Shown here piece by piece: positions 1 to 6,194 of a DNA stretch of 35,550 nt. The first letter of the stretch is position 1, and the number at the start of each line of letters is the position of its first letter. The notes under the pieces were generated by a model. The model was not told the DNA's origin, did no database searches, and saw only the letters and a list, made by a program, of their open reading frames with translations. Both the position numbers and the translations under genes were made by a program. The DNA comes from a virus: IMG/VR virus record IMGVR_UViG_3300010392_000274, positions 1 to 35,550 of that record. One strand, 5' to 3'.

Positions 1-127
1 AGGAACCGAAGACTTGAAGGATCTGGCACTGATCCAGGAGAACGTGGACGACAAGATCCTGGAGGTGGTCACTTTAAGAGTACAGAAGGCGGTTGTCCGT
101 CCGATACTTGGAACAGCTTTTTATAAG
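1..127. repeat. Terminal direct repeat, left copy (contig overlap)
   Basis: These 127 bases are identical to 35424-35550. The connector gene is cut at this point and its reading frame continues exactly from the right end into the left end, so the molecule is circular or circularly permuted. The length equals a common assembler k-mer, so I read it as an assembly overlap and not a biological direct terminal repeat. Confidence 0.95.
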
Positions 128-493
128 AGACTGAGCACAGGGATCGCTGACGATGATCTCACAGCTAAGGAAGTTGAATGTCTGGAGGACTACATCCAGC
201 CACTCATGGCTTGCGCTTGTGATAGGAAGAGTGTCAAGGCACTCACCTACAAGATCATGGCGAAGACTGCGGGGAAGGCTCAGGATGAACATATCCAGGC
301 GGTGAGTGAGAGCGAAAGTGTGAGACTTGAGGATGACATCACAGAGGACATCGACATCGCAAGAGATGACTTAATCGGTTACTTGTGTGACAACATTGAC
401 GAGTTTGCCACATACAAAACATGGACACAGAACAGTGAAAACAGAGCGCCATTTAAGAAGAAGGGCGGAGCGAATACAGTTAGTTTTATTTAG
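2..493 (+). CDS. Head-tail connector protein (3' part; gene continues from the right end)
   Basis: This is the main part of a 170-residue protein whose true ATG is at 35404, reached by joining the window ends; in the linear window it is open from base 2 and stops at 493. It is acidic and mostly helical by composition, with no membrane segment. Its size, its place just after the portal gene, and its general look match the DUF6712-type connectors of Bacteroidota phages, which form the ring between portal and tail. The family call is from memory of sequence character and synteny, so function is likely but not proven. A TTG at base 14 could be mistaken for the start, but the upstream frame shows it is internal. 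Confidence 0.65.
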   Translation, partial: GTEDLKDLALIQENVDDKILEVVTLRVQKAVVRPILGTAFYKRLSTGIADDDLTAKEVECLEDYIQPLMACACDRKSVKALTYKIMAKTAGKAQDEHIQAVSESESVRLEDDITEDIDIARDDLIGYLCDNIDEFATYKTWTQNSENRAPFKKKGGANTVSFI

Positions 494-497
494 AGAT

Positions 498-608
498 ATG
501 AACCCAGTGATCACACCAAAAACAAGGACTAAATTGAGACAATTCTTTGACTCCGAAAATGGGAGAAAAAAGAACAAAAAGACAGTTTCACATAGTAAAA
601 AAAATTAA
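498..608 (+). CDS. Small basic protein, unknown function
   Basis: A 36-residue frame starts at ATG 498, four bases after the connector stop, and ends TAA at 606-608. It is very rich in lysine and arginine with one short hydrophobic patch (LRQFF) and no recognisable domain. The close spacing to the connector favours real translation, but the lysine-rich tail lies in A-rich DNA and could be chance. If real, a nucleic-acid-binding or virion-internal role would be conceivable; I do not recognise it. Confidence 0.4.
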   Translation: MNPVITPKTRTKLRQFFDSENGRKKNKKTVSHSKKN

Positions 609-748
609 TAAATGCAAATAGCCTGTTTTCCATTTTCGTGACCTCTAACGAACGAACGGTTTCGACAAGGTCGGAATATACTGACCCCACAGAGAAGTGT
701 CAACAGAATGAAAAACGGCTTTTTTAACTCATAAAAAAAAGGACAATA
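609..748 (+). other. Intergenic region before the virion protein gene
   Basis: This 140-base stretch has no supported gene. It holds an imperfect hairpin at 669-686 (GGTCGG, loop AATATA, CTGACC, one G-T wobble) and a later A-run/T-run (AAAAACGGCTTTTTT near 712-726) that could act as a weak terminator or leader structure. No TATATTTG-type promoter is visible. It is one of the longest non-coding gaps in the genome. Confidence 0.4.
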
Positions 749-1543
749 ATGAAGACCCACGAACATAGAGATCCATGGATATTACACGCACTTGAAAACA
801 TTGAAAAGGAGTTCGGTGTCCAGGTGAGTGTCACCTCAAAAGACAAAGACCTTTTAAAGTTTGGAAGGACTGAAGAGGTACAAACCACGAAGACCACGAT
901 CATGTCACATAAGTCTGGAACTTACAACGAGACATACATCAGTGACAACTTAATCGACACCCTTTCCAGTAGTGAGGGATCGGACACTGAGGAGGTTCGG
1001 GTTGAGGGTCACACCATAGACGGGAACGGAGACTTCCACTTCAAGGTTCAGACCGTAACACTTGACGGACAGAACAAGGCTGTCCTTGGTACTCCGCTGG
1101 CTCGTATGACTAGGATCAGAAACAACAACGGCACGGATCTAGTGGGTACAATTTACGGATATCAGGACACGGCTATAGTGGGGGGGGTTCCTACAGACGG
1201 CACGAAGGTGCACTGTACAATCCCGGCAGGACTCAACTCCAGTGAGAAGTGTGCGACAACTTTGTCGAGCGTTGACTATTGGATTGTCACAACTATCCGG
1301 GGGAACGTCCTTGAAAAGAATTTACAGTACGGAGACTTCCACCTAGAGATCCGAAACAAAGGCGGGGTTTTTATTGATGTGCAGGATTTTGCGTCTGCGT
1401 CTGGATCAGATGGCGGGTACAAGTTCAAGCCGTACCTAATCATTCCAGCAAACTCAGACATCAGGATGAGGGCAACAGCTGGAGCCAACAACAAAGAGAT
1501 GAGCGCAAGCATCCAGGGCGTACTTGCAAAAGTCTACACATAA
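749..1543 (+). CDS. Virion structural protein (beta-rich, decoration or fibre candidate)
   Basis: The 264-residue protein has a short charged helical N-terminus (about 1-40), a Ser/Thr/Asp-rich linker (about 41-85), then a beta-rich body. The body has a pattern I associate with structural proteins of many marine phages: an LARMTRIRN segment near residue 117, a CTIPAGLNSSEKCATT stretch, and a C-terminal LIIPANSDIRMRATA strand pair. It starts after the purine leader AAAAAAGGACAAT at ATG 749, and its stop overlaps the next ATG (1543). The position between connector and the lectin-tipped protein fits a virion component such as capsid decoration or fibre. I cannot tell which; the structural assignment itself is moderately sure. 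Confidence 0.5.
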   Translation: MKTHEHRDPWILHALENIEKEFGVQVSVTSKDKDLLKFGRTEEVQTTKTTIMSHKSGTYNETYISDNLIDTLSSSEGSDTEEVRVEGHTIDGNGDFHFKVQTVTLDGQNKAVLGTPLARMTRIRNNNGTDLVGTIYGYQDTAIVGGVPTDGTKVHCTIPAGLNSSEKCATTLSSVDYWIVTTIRGNVLEKNLQYGDFHLEIRNKGGVFIDVQDFASASGSDGGYKFKPYLIIPANSDIRMRATAGANNKEMSASIQGVLAKVYT

Positions 1544-2904
1544 TGAGAGTAACACCTAACAACATACGGGTCGAGCTGGAGGCAATTCAGACAGCTCACA
1601 AGAACCTGGAAAGCTATTTCTGGGGAGACTTTCTTCGAGCATATCAAGAGGAGGAACAGGTCTATCCATTGATGGGCGCGTACCTGACTGGATTAAACCA
1701 GGAGAGGAAACTTGTGCCGACTACCTTGGTGATCTATGTGTGTGATGTTTACAATGAAGCCTATGAAAGTATTGAGGACGTAGAGAGTGACATGGCTCAA
1801 ATCTGTCGCGACATCTACAGCGTAATGGAACAGAGTAGACGATGGAAGAAGCTCGTGACTGTACGCTCAGCTGTGGCGAACAAGTTCATCCAGCGAGGTG
1901 GTGACGTTGTGGCTGGGTACACTATGCAGGTTCAACTGGACATTAAGGACGCTGTCTGTCTGGCTTCTATTCCGTTAGATGATTATGACTTCGAGCAAGA
2001 GCTTCCTGATCCGGTGACTTGTGCTGATGGTTTAATCTTCAATAGTGACGAGGTTCAGATCGGCACGGTTGTGAGTGGTGGATCTATCACAATAACAGAC
2101 AGCAATGTCTCGAACAGTGACGACTCCTTCAGCCAGAACATTCTGGCACAGGAGGATCTGGAGCTTGATGATATAACCGTCACAGCAAAGAACTCAGAAG
2201 ACACCACGCTCATCGCGAACATTGCACAGCCTTCAGCTGTAGACGCTGAACTGACTGTTCCAGACATCACTGTGACAGACTCAGATGGAAGTAGCTCATC
2301 CTATCCAGCTGGTAAGGACTTCACCTGTCAACCTGATACTGGAAGCGTAGGGAAGAAGATCTTAAAAACAGGGCAGACAATAAGCTACAGAACTGGAGAC
2401 GATGGAGATCTTGAGAAGGGTCGACAGACTAACTTCACAACACTCCCCTCAAACAATCCCTTCGGGAACACCAACCGCTTCACCGATACGCTGGGAGGTC
2501 AGACCTATGCGAATGACTGGGTGATCGACTGGTCTACATACGACGGGAGTGAAGCGCTCGGATATTACAGGGCGGAGTTAAATAATGTGGACTTTGATGG
2601 AGCTGTTGACGCCTGTGTCGCAGGAACCTTTGGGACATATAGCGACTGCCGACTAGCCAACTTTAACGAGATGTTCAACATTTGGGACAAAGAGCTGACC
2701 AGCCTAATGGCTTACAGCCCATTTAATCATGGGACAGGCTTCCGAAGATATTGGTCATCCACGACATACTTAAAGAACACAACAAGAGCTCACGCCTTCC
2801 AACAGTCTGGGGTCACTGTTGCCGTCCTAGCTAAGACAACATTGTCAACCTTTGACTACTATGTCCCAGTTCGGGAGTTCACAAACGCAGACCTCGGTCT
2901 TTAA
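1543..2904 (+). CDS. Tail-completion-like domain fused to Lcl_C/DUF1566 lectin-like tip
   Basis: Three parts are visible in 453 residues. Residues 1-150 look like the small tail-completion or terminator-type proteins of Bacteroidota phages (WGDFLRAYQEE near 27, a GYTMQVQLDI strand near 125, ending in DDYDF). Residues about 160-265 are Ser/Asp/Thr-rich beta repeats with the motif DITVT appearing twice. Residues about 270-446 match the Lcl_C/DUF1566 domain, with TGQTISYRTGDDGDL near 276, DCRLANFNEM at 368, YWSSTT at 403 and the closing YVPVRE near 440. That domain occurs in adhesins and phage fibres. The join implies a neck- or tail-anchored host-binding or decoration protein. The lectin-like assignment is stronger than that of the N-terminal domain. 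Confidence 0.6.
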   Translation: MRVTPNNIRVELEAIQTAHKNLESYFWGDFLRAYQEEEQVYPLMGAYLTGLNQERKLVPTTLVIYVCDVYNEAYESIEDVESDMAQICRDIYSVMEQSRRWKKLVTVRSAVANKFIQRGGDVVAGYTMQVQLDIKDAVCLASIPLDDYDFEQELPDPVTCADGLIFNSDEVQIGTVVSGGSITITDSNVSNSDDSFSQNILAQEDLELDDITVTAKNSEDTTLIANIAQPSAVDAELTVPDITVTDSDGSSSSYPAGKDFTCQPDTGSVGKKILKTGQTISYRTGDDGDLEKGRQTNFTTLPSNNPFGNTNRFTDTLGGQTYANDWVIDWSTYDGSEALGYYRAELNNVDFDGAVDACVAGTFGTYSDCRLANFNEMFNIWDKELTSLMAYSPFNHGTGFRRYWSSTTYLKNTTRAHAFQQSGVTVAVLAKTTLSTFDYYVPVREFTNADLGL

Positions 2905-2914
2905 CAACAAGATT

Positions 2915-3163
2915 ATGCCACAAAATAAAACATACCAATTTGATCAATTCAATGTCTCAATAGTTAACCCGAGTGTCGAGGTCGTAGGGATATATGACGA
3001 GCTTGATGTCTGCGGTGTTGACATTGTCCTATCACTTGGATCCGTAAACAATAAGAGCGTCTCCTTTGGGGTTCGTCTTGACGGGTTTACATACACAGGA
3101 GACTGGACACGCGAAGAGGTTGACGCCTGGGTTGAGCAAGAGCTAATTAAATACGAACAATAA
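2915..3163 (+). CDS. Hypothetical protein, 82 aa
   Basis: I choose ATG 2915, ten bases after the previous stop; an upstream in-frame ATG at 2852 would overlap the lectin-like domain gene by about 50 bases and add low-quality sequence. The protein has no membrane segment. It reads as a small beta-rich domain (VSIVNPSVEVVGIYD, VDIVLSLGSV) with an acidic helical end. Unknown function. It sits between tail and lysis genes, one base ahead of the first membrane protein gene. Confidence 0.6.
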   Translation: MPQNKTYQFDQFNVSIVNPSVEVVGIYDELDVCGVDIVLSLGSVNNKSVSFGVRLDGFTYTGDWTREEVDAWVEQELIKYEQ

Positions 3164-3164
3164 G

Positions 3165-3431
3165 ATGGACGACAAGGTCATTAAAGAACTAAAGAACAGC
3201 ATCGAGCACGCTAATGATGGGAACTGGATGCCACTCCTGGCTCTTGCCGGGATGCTTGTGATCATCTTCGGACTATTGCGATACATATATGTGAGGGATC
3301 GCAAGACTATCGAAGGCAGACAAGACAAGCAGGGGGATCTCATGGAGAAGCTCACAGAGGTAAGCACAGAGAACCAGAAGATCATCGGGATCCATGAGGC
3401 TGAGATCAACAACTTAAAGCGACCAGCATGA
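3165..3431 (+). CDS. Small membrane protein with C-terminal coiled coil (holin or XhlA-like candidate)
   Basis: The 88-residue protein has one clear transmembrane helix at about 22-43 (WMPLLALAGMLVIIFGLL) followed by a basic stop-transfer patch and a charged helical tail with heptad-like spacing (about 50-85). This topology is common in XhlA-type lysis helpers and some single-span holins. It starts one base after the previous stop, and its own stop overlaps the ATG of the next gene (ATGA at 3428), tying it into the lysis block. Role inferred from topology and neighbours. Confidence 0.55.
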   Translation: MDDKVIKELKNSIEHANDGNWMPLLALAGMLVIIFGLLRYIYVRDRKTIEGRQDKQGDLMEKLTEVSTENQKIIGIHEAEINNLKRPA

Positions 3432-3667
3432 AACTATTCACAACTTTGAAAGAATTAAGCGGGAAGCAATCCATAAAAAGATGGGCTTCATTTTCTGCGT
3501 TCTGGGTAGGGGTTTTGTACGCCTTCGCCCCTGCGGTGGTGACAGAGTTTGAGGTGCACGAGTTTGTCTTTTGGGGGTTCATCACATACTCAGGGACAGC
3601 CCTGGGTCTTACTGTGTGGAACAAGAAGATCGACAAGTCAGCAACTAACCAAACACCAGAACAATGA
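3428..3667 (+). CDS. Holin candidate, two transmembrane helices
   Basis: The 79-residue protein has two hydrophobic helices, about residues 20-39 (FSAFWVGVLYAFAPAVV) and 46-64, joined by a short acidic turn and flanked by lysines. Size, two-span topology and the position directly ahead of the candidate endolysin (ATGA overlap at 3664) are typical of class II holins, which permeabilise the inner membrane at the end of infection. There is no family-specific motif, so the call rests on topology and synteny. Confidence 0.6.
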   Translation: MKLFTTLKELSGKQSIKRWASFSAFWVGVLYAFAPAVVTEFEVHEFVFWGFITYSGTALGLTVWNKKIDKSATNQTPEQ

Positions 3668-4194
3668 GACCACCGAAGCAACCAAGTACAAAGCCAGATC
3701 CAAAACAGAAGAACATGATCCTAGAGCTCAAGAGAATGAAGGACGACGGTGACACGACTATCGGGATCCTTTACATTAACGGGATCTTCGAGTGCTTCAT
3801 TGTCGAAGACCAGGAGGCACACGTCAAGCAGTGGGGAGAGATGCGGATCCTTGAGGGAGAGTATGATGTGGATCTACGACTGGAGGGATCCTTCCACGCA
3901 CGATACTCCAAGAAGTTCCCAGAGTTCCACGCTGGGATGTTGTGCATCCATAACGCTCCAGACTGGAAAATCATCAAGGACGGGATCACCTTCCAGTTCG
4001 TGCTACTTCATATAGGAAACGATGACGATGACACAGCTGGATGTCCGCTTGTCAATACTTCTATTAACAGCAAGACTATGACAGGCTCAGGATCTACAGA
4101 CGCGTATCGACAATTCTATCCAAAGGTTGCCCGTCATCTCCTGGATGGAGGGAAGTGCAAGATCCGTATCACTGACATAGAGACAGGACGATGA
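3664..4194 (+). CDS. DUF5675 family protein, candidate endolysin
   Basis: The 176-residue protein begins with a lysine/proline-rich leader and then the DUF5675 pattern: MILELKRMKDDGDTTIGIL from residue 18, FIVEDQEAHVKQWGE near 45, ILEGEYDVDLRLEGSF, GMLCIHNAPDW near 90, and a closing FVLLHIGNDDDDTAGCPLV segment. The conserved His and Cys in LLHIG and AGCPLV are plausible active-site residues, recalling L,D-transpeptidase-like folds. The domain is often placed in phage lysis regions where no classic lysozyme is found, as here. Catalytic activity is inferred. It could start at Met18, but the first ATG overlaps the holin stop. Confidence 0.6.
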   Translation: MRPPKQPSTKPDPKQKNMILELKRMKDDGDTTIGILYINGIFECFIVEDQEAHVKQWGEMRILEGEYDVDLRLEGSFHARYSKKFPEFHAGMLCIHNAPDWKIIKDGITFQFVLLHIGNDDDDTAGCPLVNTSINSKTMTGSGSTDAYRQFYPKVARHLLDGGKCKIRITDIETGR

Positions 4195-4475
4195 TCAAGA
4201 TCACAGACAAAGCAAAGTTTTGGATCGCTGTCTACGCTCTTGTGATCACGGTGGTGATGATCATCCTGGCGGTGATGATCTCCAGGCACGAGTGTCCTCA
4301 GCCAGACCCCACAGCAATAGACTACAAGATCCGAGAGTCACAACTTAAAATCGAACACTATGAAGAACTTATTGATCGCGACAGTGTTGCTATTCATAAC
4401 AGCAACAGGAGCACCAGGGACAGTCTACGGACAGCCTACTTCCTCAGATACTTGTACGGGGATTCATTACACTGA
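4191..4475 (+). CDS. i-spanin (Rz-like) candidate
   Basis: The 94-residue protein has a short basic N-terminus, one transmembrane helix at about 10-31 (WIAVYALVITVVMIILAVMI) and a charged, helix-forming extracytoplasmic domain. That is the layout of inner-membrane spanins, which help disrupt the outer membrane after peptidoglycan cleavage. It overlaps the endolysin stop by ATGA and is itself overlapped out of frame by the next gene for 116 bases, as Rz and Rz1 genes often are. No sequence-level family match is claimed. Confidence 0.55.
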   Translation: MIKITDKAKFWIAVYALVITVVMIILAVMISRHECPQPDPTAIDYKIRESQLKIEHYEELIDRDSVAIHNSNRSTRDSLRTAYFLRYLYGDSLH

Positions 4476-4722
4476 TCAGATGGACAAGGCTTGTCTGGAG
4501 TGCTGGGCAAACTCAGTGCACCGTGACAGTATCACCAAGATCTACAAAGAACTATCAGAGGATCTAAAGGACGAGTACAATCTTGTCATGATCCAGAACA
4601 CAGAGCTCCAGGGAGAGGTCGAGAAGACCAGGAAGAAACTGAAGAGAACCAGGTGGATCGTGGTGGGTGTCTCAGGGGTTGCAATCATTGAGACAGTCCT
4701 GTTGTTCTTCGGGTTTAAATAA
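4360..4722 (+). CDS. Secreted/membrane protein overlapping the i-spanin gene (spanin-like)
   Basis: The 120-residue product opens with a convincing signal peptide (MKNLLIATVLLFITATGA, likely cleaved after VYG), continues with a Cys-containing segment and a coiled-coil-like helix (about 60-95), and ends in a transmembrane helix at about 97-118. A secreted N-terminus with a C-terminal membrane anchor is the layout of unimolecular spanins, but there is no lipobox cysteine, so the outer-membrane attachment would differ. It lies in another frame over the last 116 bases of the i-spanin gene. A shorter start at 4480 exists, but it would lose the signal peptide. Confidence 0.5.
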   Translation: MKNLLIATVLLFITATGAPGTVYGQPTSSDTCTGIHYTDQMDKACLECWANSVHRDSITKIYKELSEDLKDEYNLVMIQNTELQGEVEKTRKKLKRTRWIVVGVSGVAIIETVLLFFGFK

Positions 4723-4779
4723 CTATATTTACCGCTGACAATACGAGTCCTTCCAGGCTCGCATAGTTTTGAGTTAGAG

Positions 4780-4806
4780 AGGGAGATCGAGAGATCTCCT
4801 TTTCGC
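4780..4806 (+). terminator. Rho-independent terminator closing the late/lysis block
   Basis: A perfect 7-bp stem GGAGATC/GATCTCC (4782-4788 with 4793-4799) with a GAGA loop, extendable by two weak pairs, is followed by TTTTCGCTTT. It lies after the last lysis gene and just before the first early promoter region, so it would insulate late from early transcription. Confidence 0.65.
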
Positions 4807-4814
4807 TTTGTTAT

Positions 4815-4834
4815 AACTGTATTAAAATATAGTT
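4815..4834 (+). promoter_or_regulatory. Palindromic operator-like site 1
   Basis: The 20 bases read AACTGTATTAAAATATAGTT and are the exact reverse complement of site 2 at 7905-7924. The site is an imperfect palindrome with half-sites ACTRTATT. It lies two bases upstream of a TATATTTG -7 box, covering the region where a -33 element would sit, so a bound protein would control this promoter. A partial copy of the half-site (AACTATATTT) occurs at 4721-4730. Confidence 0.6.
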
Positions 4835-4836
4835 CT

Positions 4837-4844
4837 TATATTTG
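4837..4844 (+). promoter_or_regulatory. Bacteroidota-type -7 box TATATTTG, first early promoter
   Basis: The sequence TATATTTG matches the Bacteroidota consensus TAnnTTTG and is 19 bases upstream of ATG 4864. A TTTG at 4807-4810 is farther upstream than the usual spacing, so recognition may depend on a factor bound at the palindrome. Confidence 0.55.
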
Positions 4845-4847
4845 ACC

Positions 4848-4859
4848 AACTCAAAACAA
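4848..4859 (+). promoter_or_regulatory. Early leader motif AACTCAAAACAA
   Basis: This A-rich leader is shared word for word with the sequences just before ATG 5218, 7960 and 11682. It replaces a Shine-Dalgarno sequence and probably promotes initiation in the manner of Bacteroidota A-rich leaders. Confidence 0.55.
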
Positions 4860-4863
4860 GAAT

Positions 4864-5208
4864 ATGTCAAAAATCTACAAAGGTGTCTACGCTCGCAAGA
4901 GCCGACGCAGAACTCTGAACAATAAGGAGAAGACAAAGATCCGTAAAGCCTGGAGAGACGGGCAGGATCTTGACCAAATCAGCGAAGACTTCAATATCAT
5001 CAGGAGCGTAATGTTCAAACAGATCCAGGGGATGTCTGGGAGGGTTCACATGGAGATCCCCACATCGATCGGTATGGGACACAAGAACGCAACATACTAC
5101 ACTGAAGAACAGCTGATCCAGGGGATCCCTAACTACGACCACCTGGCTGAACAATTCAAACACCACGAACTCCCTAAAGGCTGGGAGCTCTATCAAATAA
5201 TCAATTAA
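4864..5208 (+). CDS. Putative HTH DNA-binding protein, first early gene
   Basis: The 114-residue protein starts with a strongly basic tail (KSRRRTLNNKEK) followed at about 21-57 by a helix-turn-helix-like stretch (KIRKAWRDGQDLDQISEDF, then a second helix around IRSVMFKQIQ). The rest is a mixed helical domain ending near GWELYQIIN. As the first product of the operator-controlled early promoter, it is a natural candidate for a regulator, possibly acting on the palindromes at 4815, 7905 and 11622. The HTH reading is from the pattern only; the link to the palindromes is inference. Confidence 0.5.
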   Translation: MSKIYKGVYARKSRRRTLNNKEKTKIRKAWRDGQDLDQISEDFNIIRSVMFKQIQGMSGRVHMEIPTSIGMGHKNATYYTEEQLIQGIPNYDHLAEQFKHHELPKGWELYQIIN

Positions 5209-5217
5209 CTCAAAACA
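5207..5217 (+). promoter_or_regulatory. Early leader motif before the replication initiator
   Basis: AACTCAAAACA directly precedes ATG 5218, with the same spacing as the copies before 7960 and 11682. It supports this start codon. Confidence 0.5.
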
Positions 5218-5916
5218 ATGATAAGAAGAAGTAAACACTCACAGAACTACACGGTGATCCCGAACGAGATCCTGGAACACATTGATGACGCCCTAGCGAT
5301 TGGGCTCCTTGTTTATTTGTTAAGCAAGCCAGCGAACTGGAACGTCACAAAGCAACAGCTTTACAAACACTTCAGACAGGGACGTCAAAGCCTGGATAAA
5401 TCCTTCAAGCTCCTGGAGAAGATCGGCTACATCAACGGAGAACAACAGACCGATGAGGGTGGAAGATTTAAGGGACACCACTGGATCGTCTCAGATGTTC
5501 CTGACCAGTTGCACGTTCACGTGTTCATGGATAACCAGGTGACGGAAAACCGTCAACCGTCAACCGATCAACTAATAAGTACTATAGAAGTAAGTACTAT
5601 AGAACAAAGTAAAGAAGAGAATAATATCGACTTTGATCTTCTTCTGTCTTATTTGAATACAACACTAGGGAAGAAGCACAAGCTGATCCCTGGATCCATT
5701 AGGGACAAATACAAAGCCAGGATAAAAGAAGGGTTCACCCAGGAGGATATTCACCAGGCTATCAAGATAGCGAGCATGGACGACTATCACCAGGGCACCA
5801 CGCCAAAGAACAAACACCTGACCCCTGAGTTCTTCAGTCGTCCAGACAAGCTGGACAAGTTCCTCAGCCAGGCACCCACAACAGAAGACATTAACGAATA
5901 CAACCCACGAGCATGA
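5218..5916 (+). CDS. Replication initiator: winged helix plus Phg_2220_C-type C-terminal domain
   Basis: The 232-residue protein has an N-terminal winged-helix region (about 10-85, with VIPNEILEHIDDALAIGLLVYL and GRQSLDKSFKLLEKIGYI). A low-complexity linker follows (about 108-135), then a C-terminal domain (about 138-217) that fits the conserved phage C-terminal domain found in DnaD/lambda O-like initiators: LLSYLNTTLGKKHKLIP, then IKEGFTQEDIHQAI, ending in TPEFFSRPDKLDKFL. Such proteins melt the origin and recruit the helicase, which is encoded one gene downstream. The linker-coding DNA contains tandem repeats that may be the origin. It starts after the conserved leader motif. Confidence 0.75.
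   Translation: MIRRSKHSQNYTVIPNEILEHIDDALAIGLLVYLLSKPANWNVTKQQLYKHFRQGRQSLDKSFKLLEKIGYINGEQQTDEGGRFKGHHWIVSDVPDQLHVHVFMDNQVTENRQPSTDQLISTIEVSTIEQSKEENNIDFDLLLSYLNTTLGKKHKLIPGSIRDKYKARIKEGFTQEDIHQAIKIASMDDYHQGTTPKNKHLTPEFFSRPDKLDKFLSQAPTTEDINEYNPRA
5541..5604 (+). repeat. Iteron-like repeats inside the initiator gene, candidate replication origin
   Basis: The stretch contains a small hairpin (GACGG aaaa CCGTC, 5541-5554 inclusive of flank), three tandem 7-mers at 5548-5568 (AACCGTC, AACCGTC, AACCGAT) and a 14-base direct repeat TAAGTACTATAGAA at 5576-5589 and 5591-5604, followed by A-rich DNA. Repeats plus an AT-rich tract in the linker-coding part of an initiator gene recall the lambda origin in gene O. 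Confidence 0.4.
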
Positions 5917-6194
5917 AAACACCAATACAAGAGTTAAGAAATGCGTTAGATAAGAATGAAAAAAATCACGACTACGCAATAGCAACCGATTCAGTAAGGG
6001 CGTACTTAGACCTAATTGAAGAACAGTTTAAGCAAGCTATTATAGAGGCTATCACAAGCACCTTTCCTAAAGATGTCAAAATGGAGAAGGTAGAAGAAAA
6101 TGGGAATTGTTATTATATAATGTTTAACGAAGACACAACAAAAGAATTAGCAGAACAATACTACAAAGACAAATACGAAACAAATGAACATTGA
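5913..6194 (+). CDS. Hypothetical protein, 93 aa, AT-rich
   Basis: The ATGA overlap with the initiator stop and the 11-base overlap with the helicase start place it firmly in the early operon. The protein is acidic and helical (AYLDLIEEQFKQAIIEAI) with a short beta segment (GNCYYIMFNE). I do not recognise a function. Its DNA is clearly more AT-rich than its neighbours and lacks the tetramer GATC altogether, whereas the helicase gene beside it has about 28, so it looks recently imported. Confidence 0.7.
   Translation: MKTPIQELRNALDKNEKNHDYAIATDSVRAYLDLIEEQFKQAIIEAITSTFPKDVKMEKVEENGNCYYIMFNEDTTKELAEQYYKDKYETNEH

Noticed and set aside
1-127. Biological direct terminal repeat (DTR) of the phage genome
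   Set aside because: The repeat length is exactly 127, a standard assembler k-mer, and it lies inside a coding region with the gene frame closing across the join.
2350-2904. Diversity-generating retroelement target (C-type-lectin-like end of the tail protein)
   Set aside because: No reverse transcriptase gene and no template repeat copy were seen; the domain looks like Lcl_C/DUF1566 and not a DGR variable protein.
4721-4730. Fourth operator copy (AACTATATTT)
   Set aside because: Only half of the palindrome matches and there is no second half or promoter box next to it.
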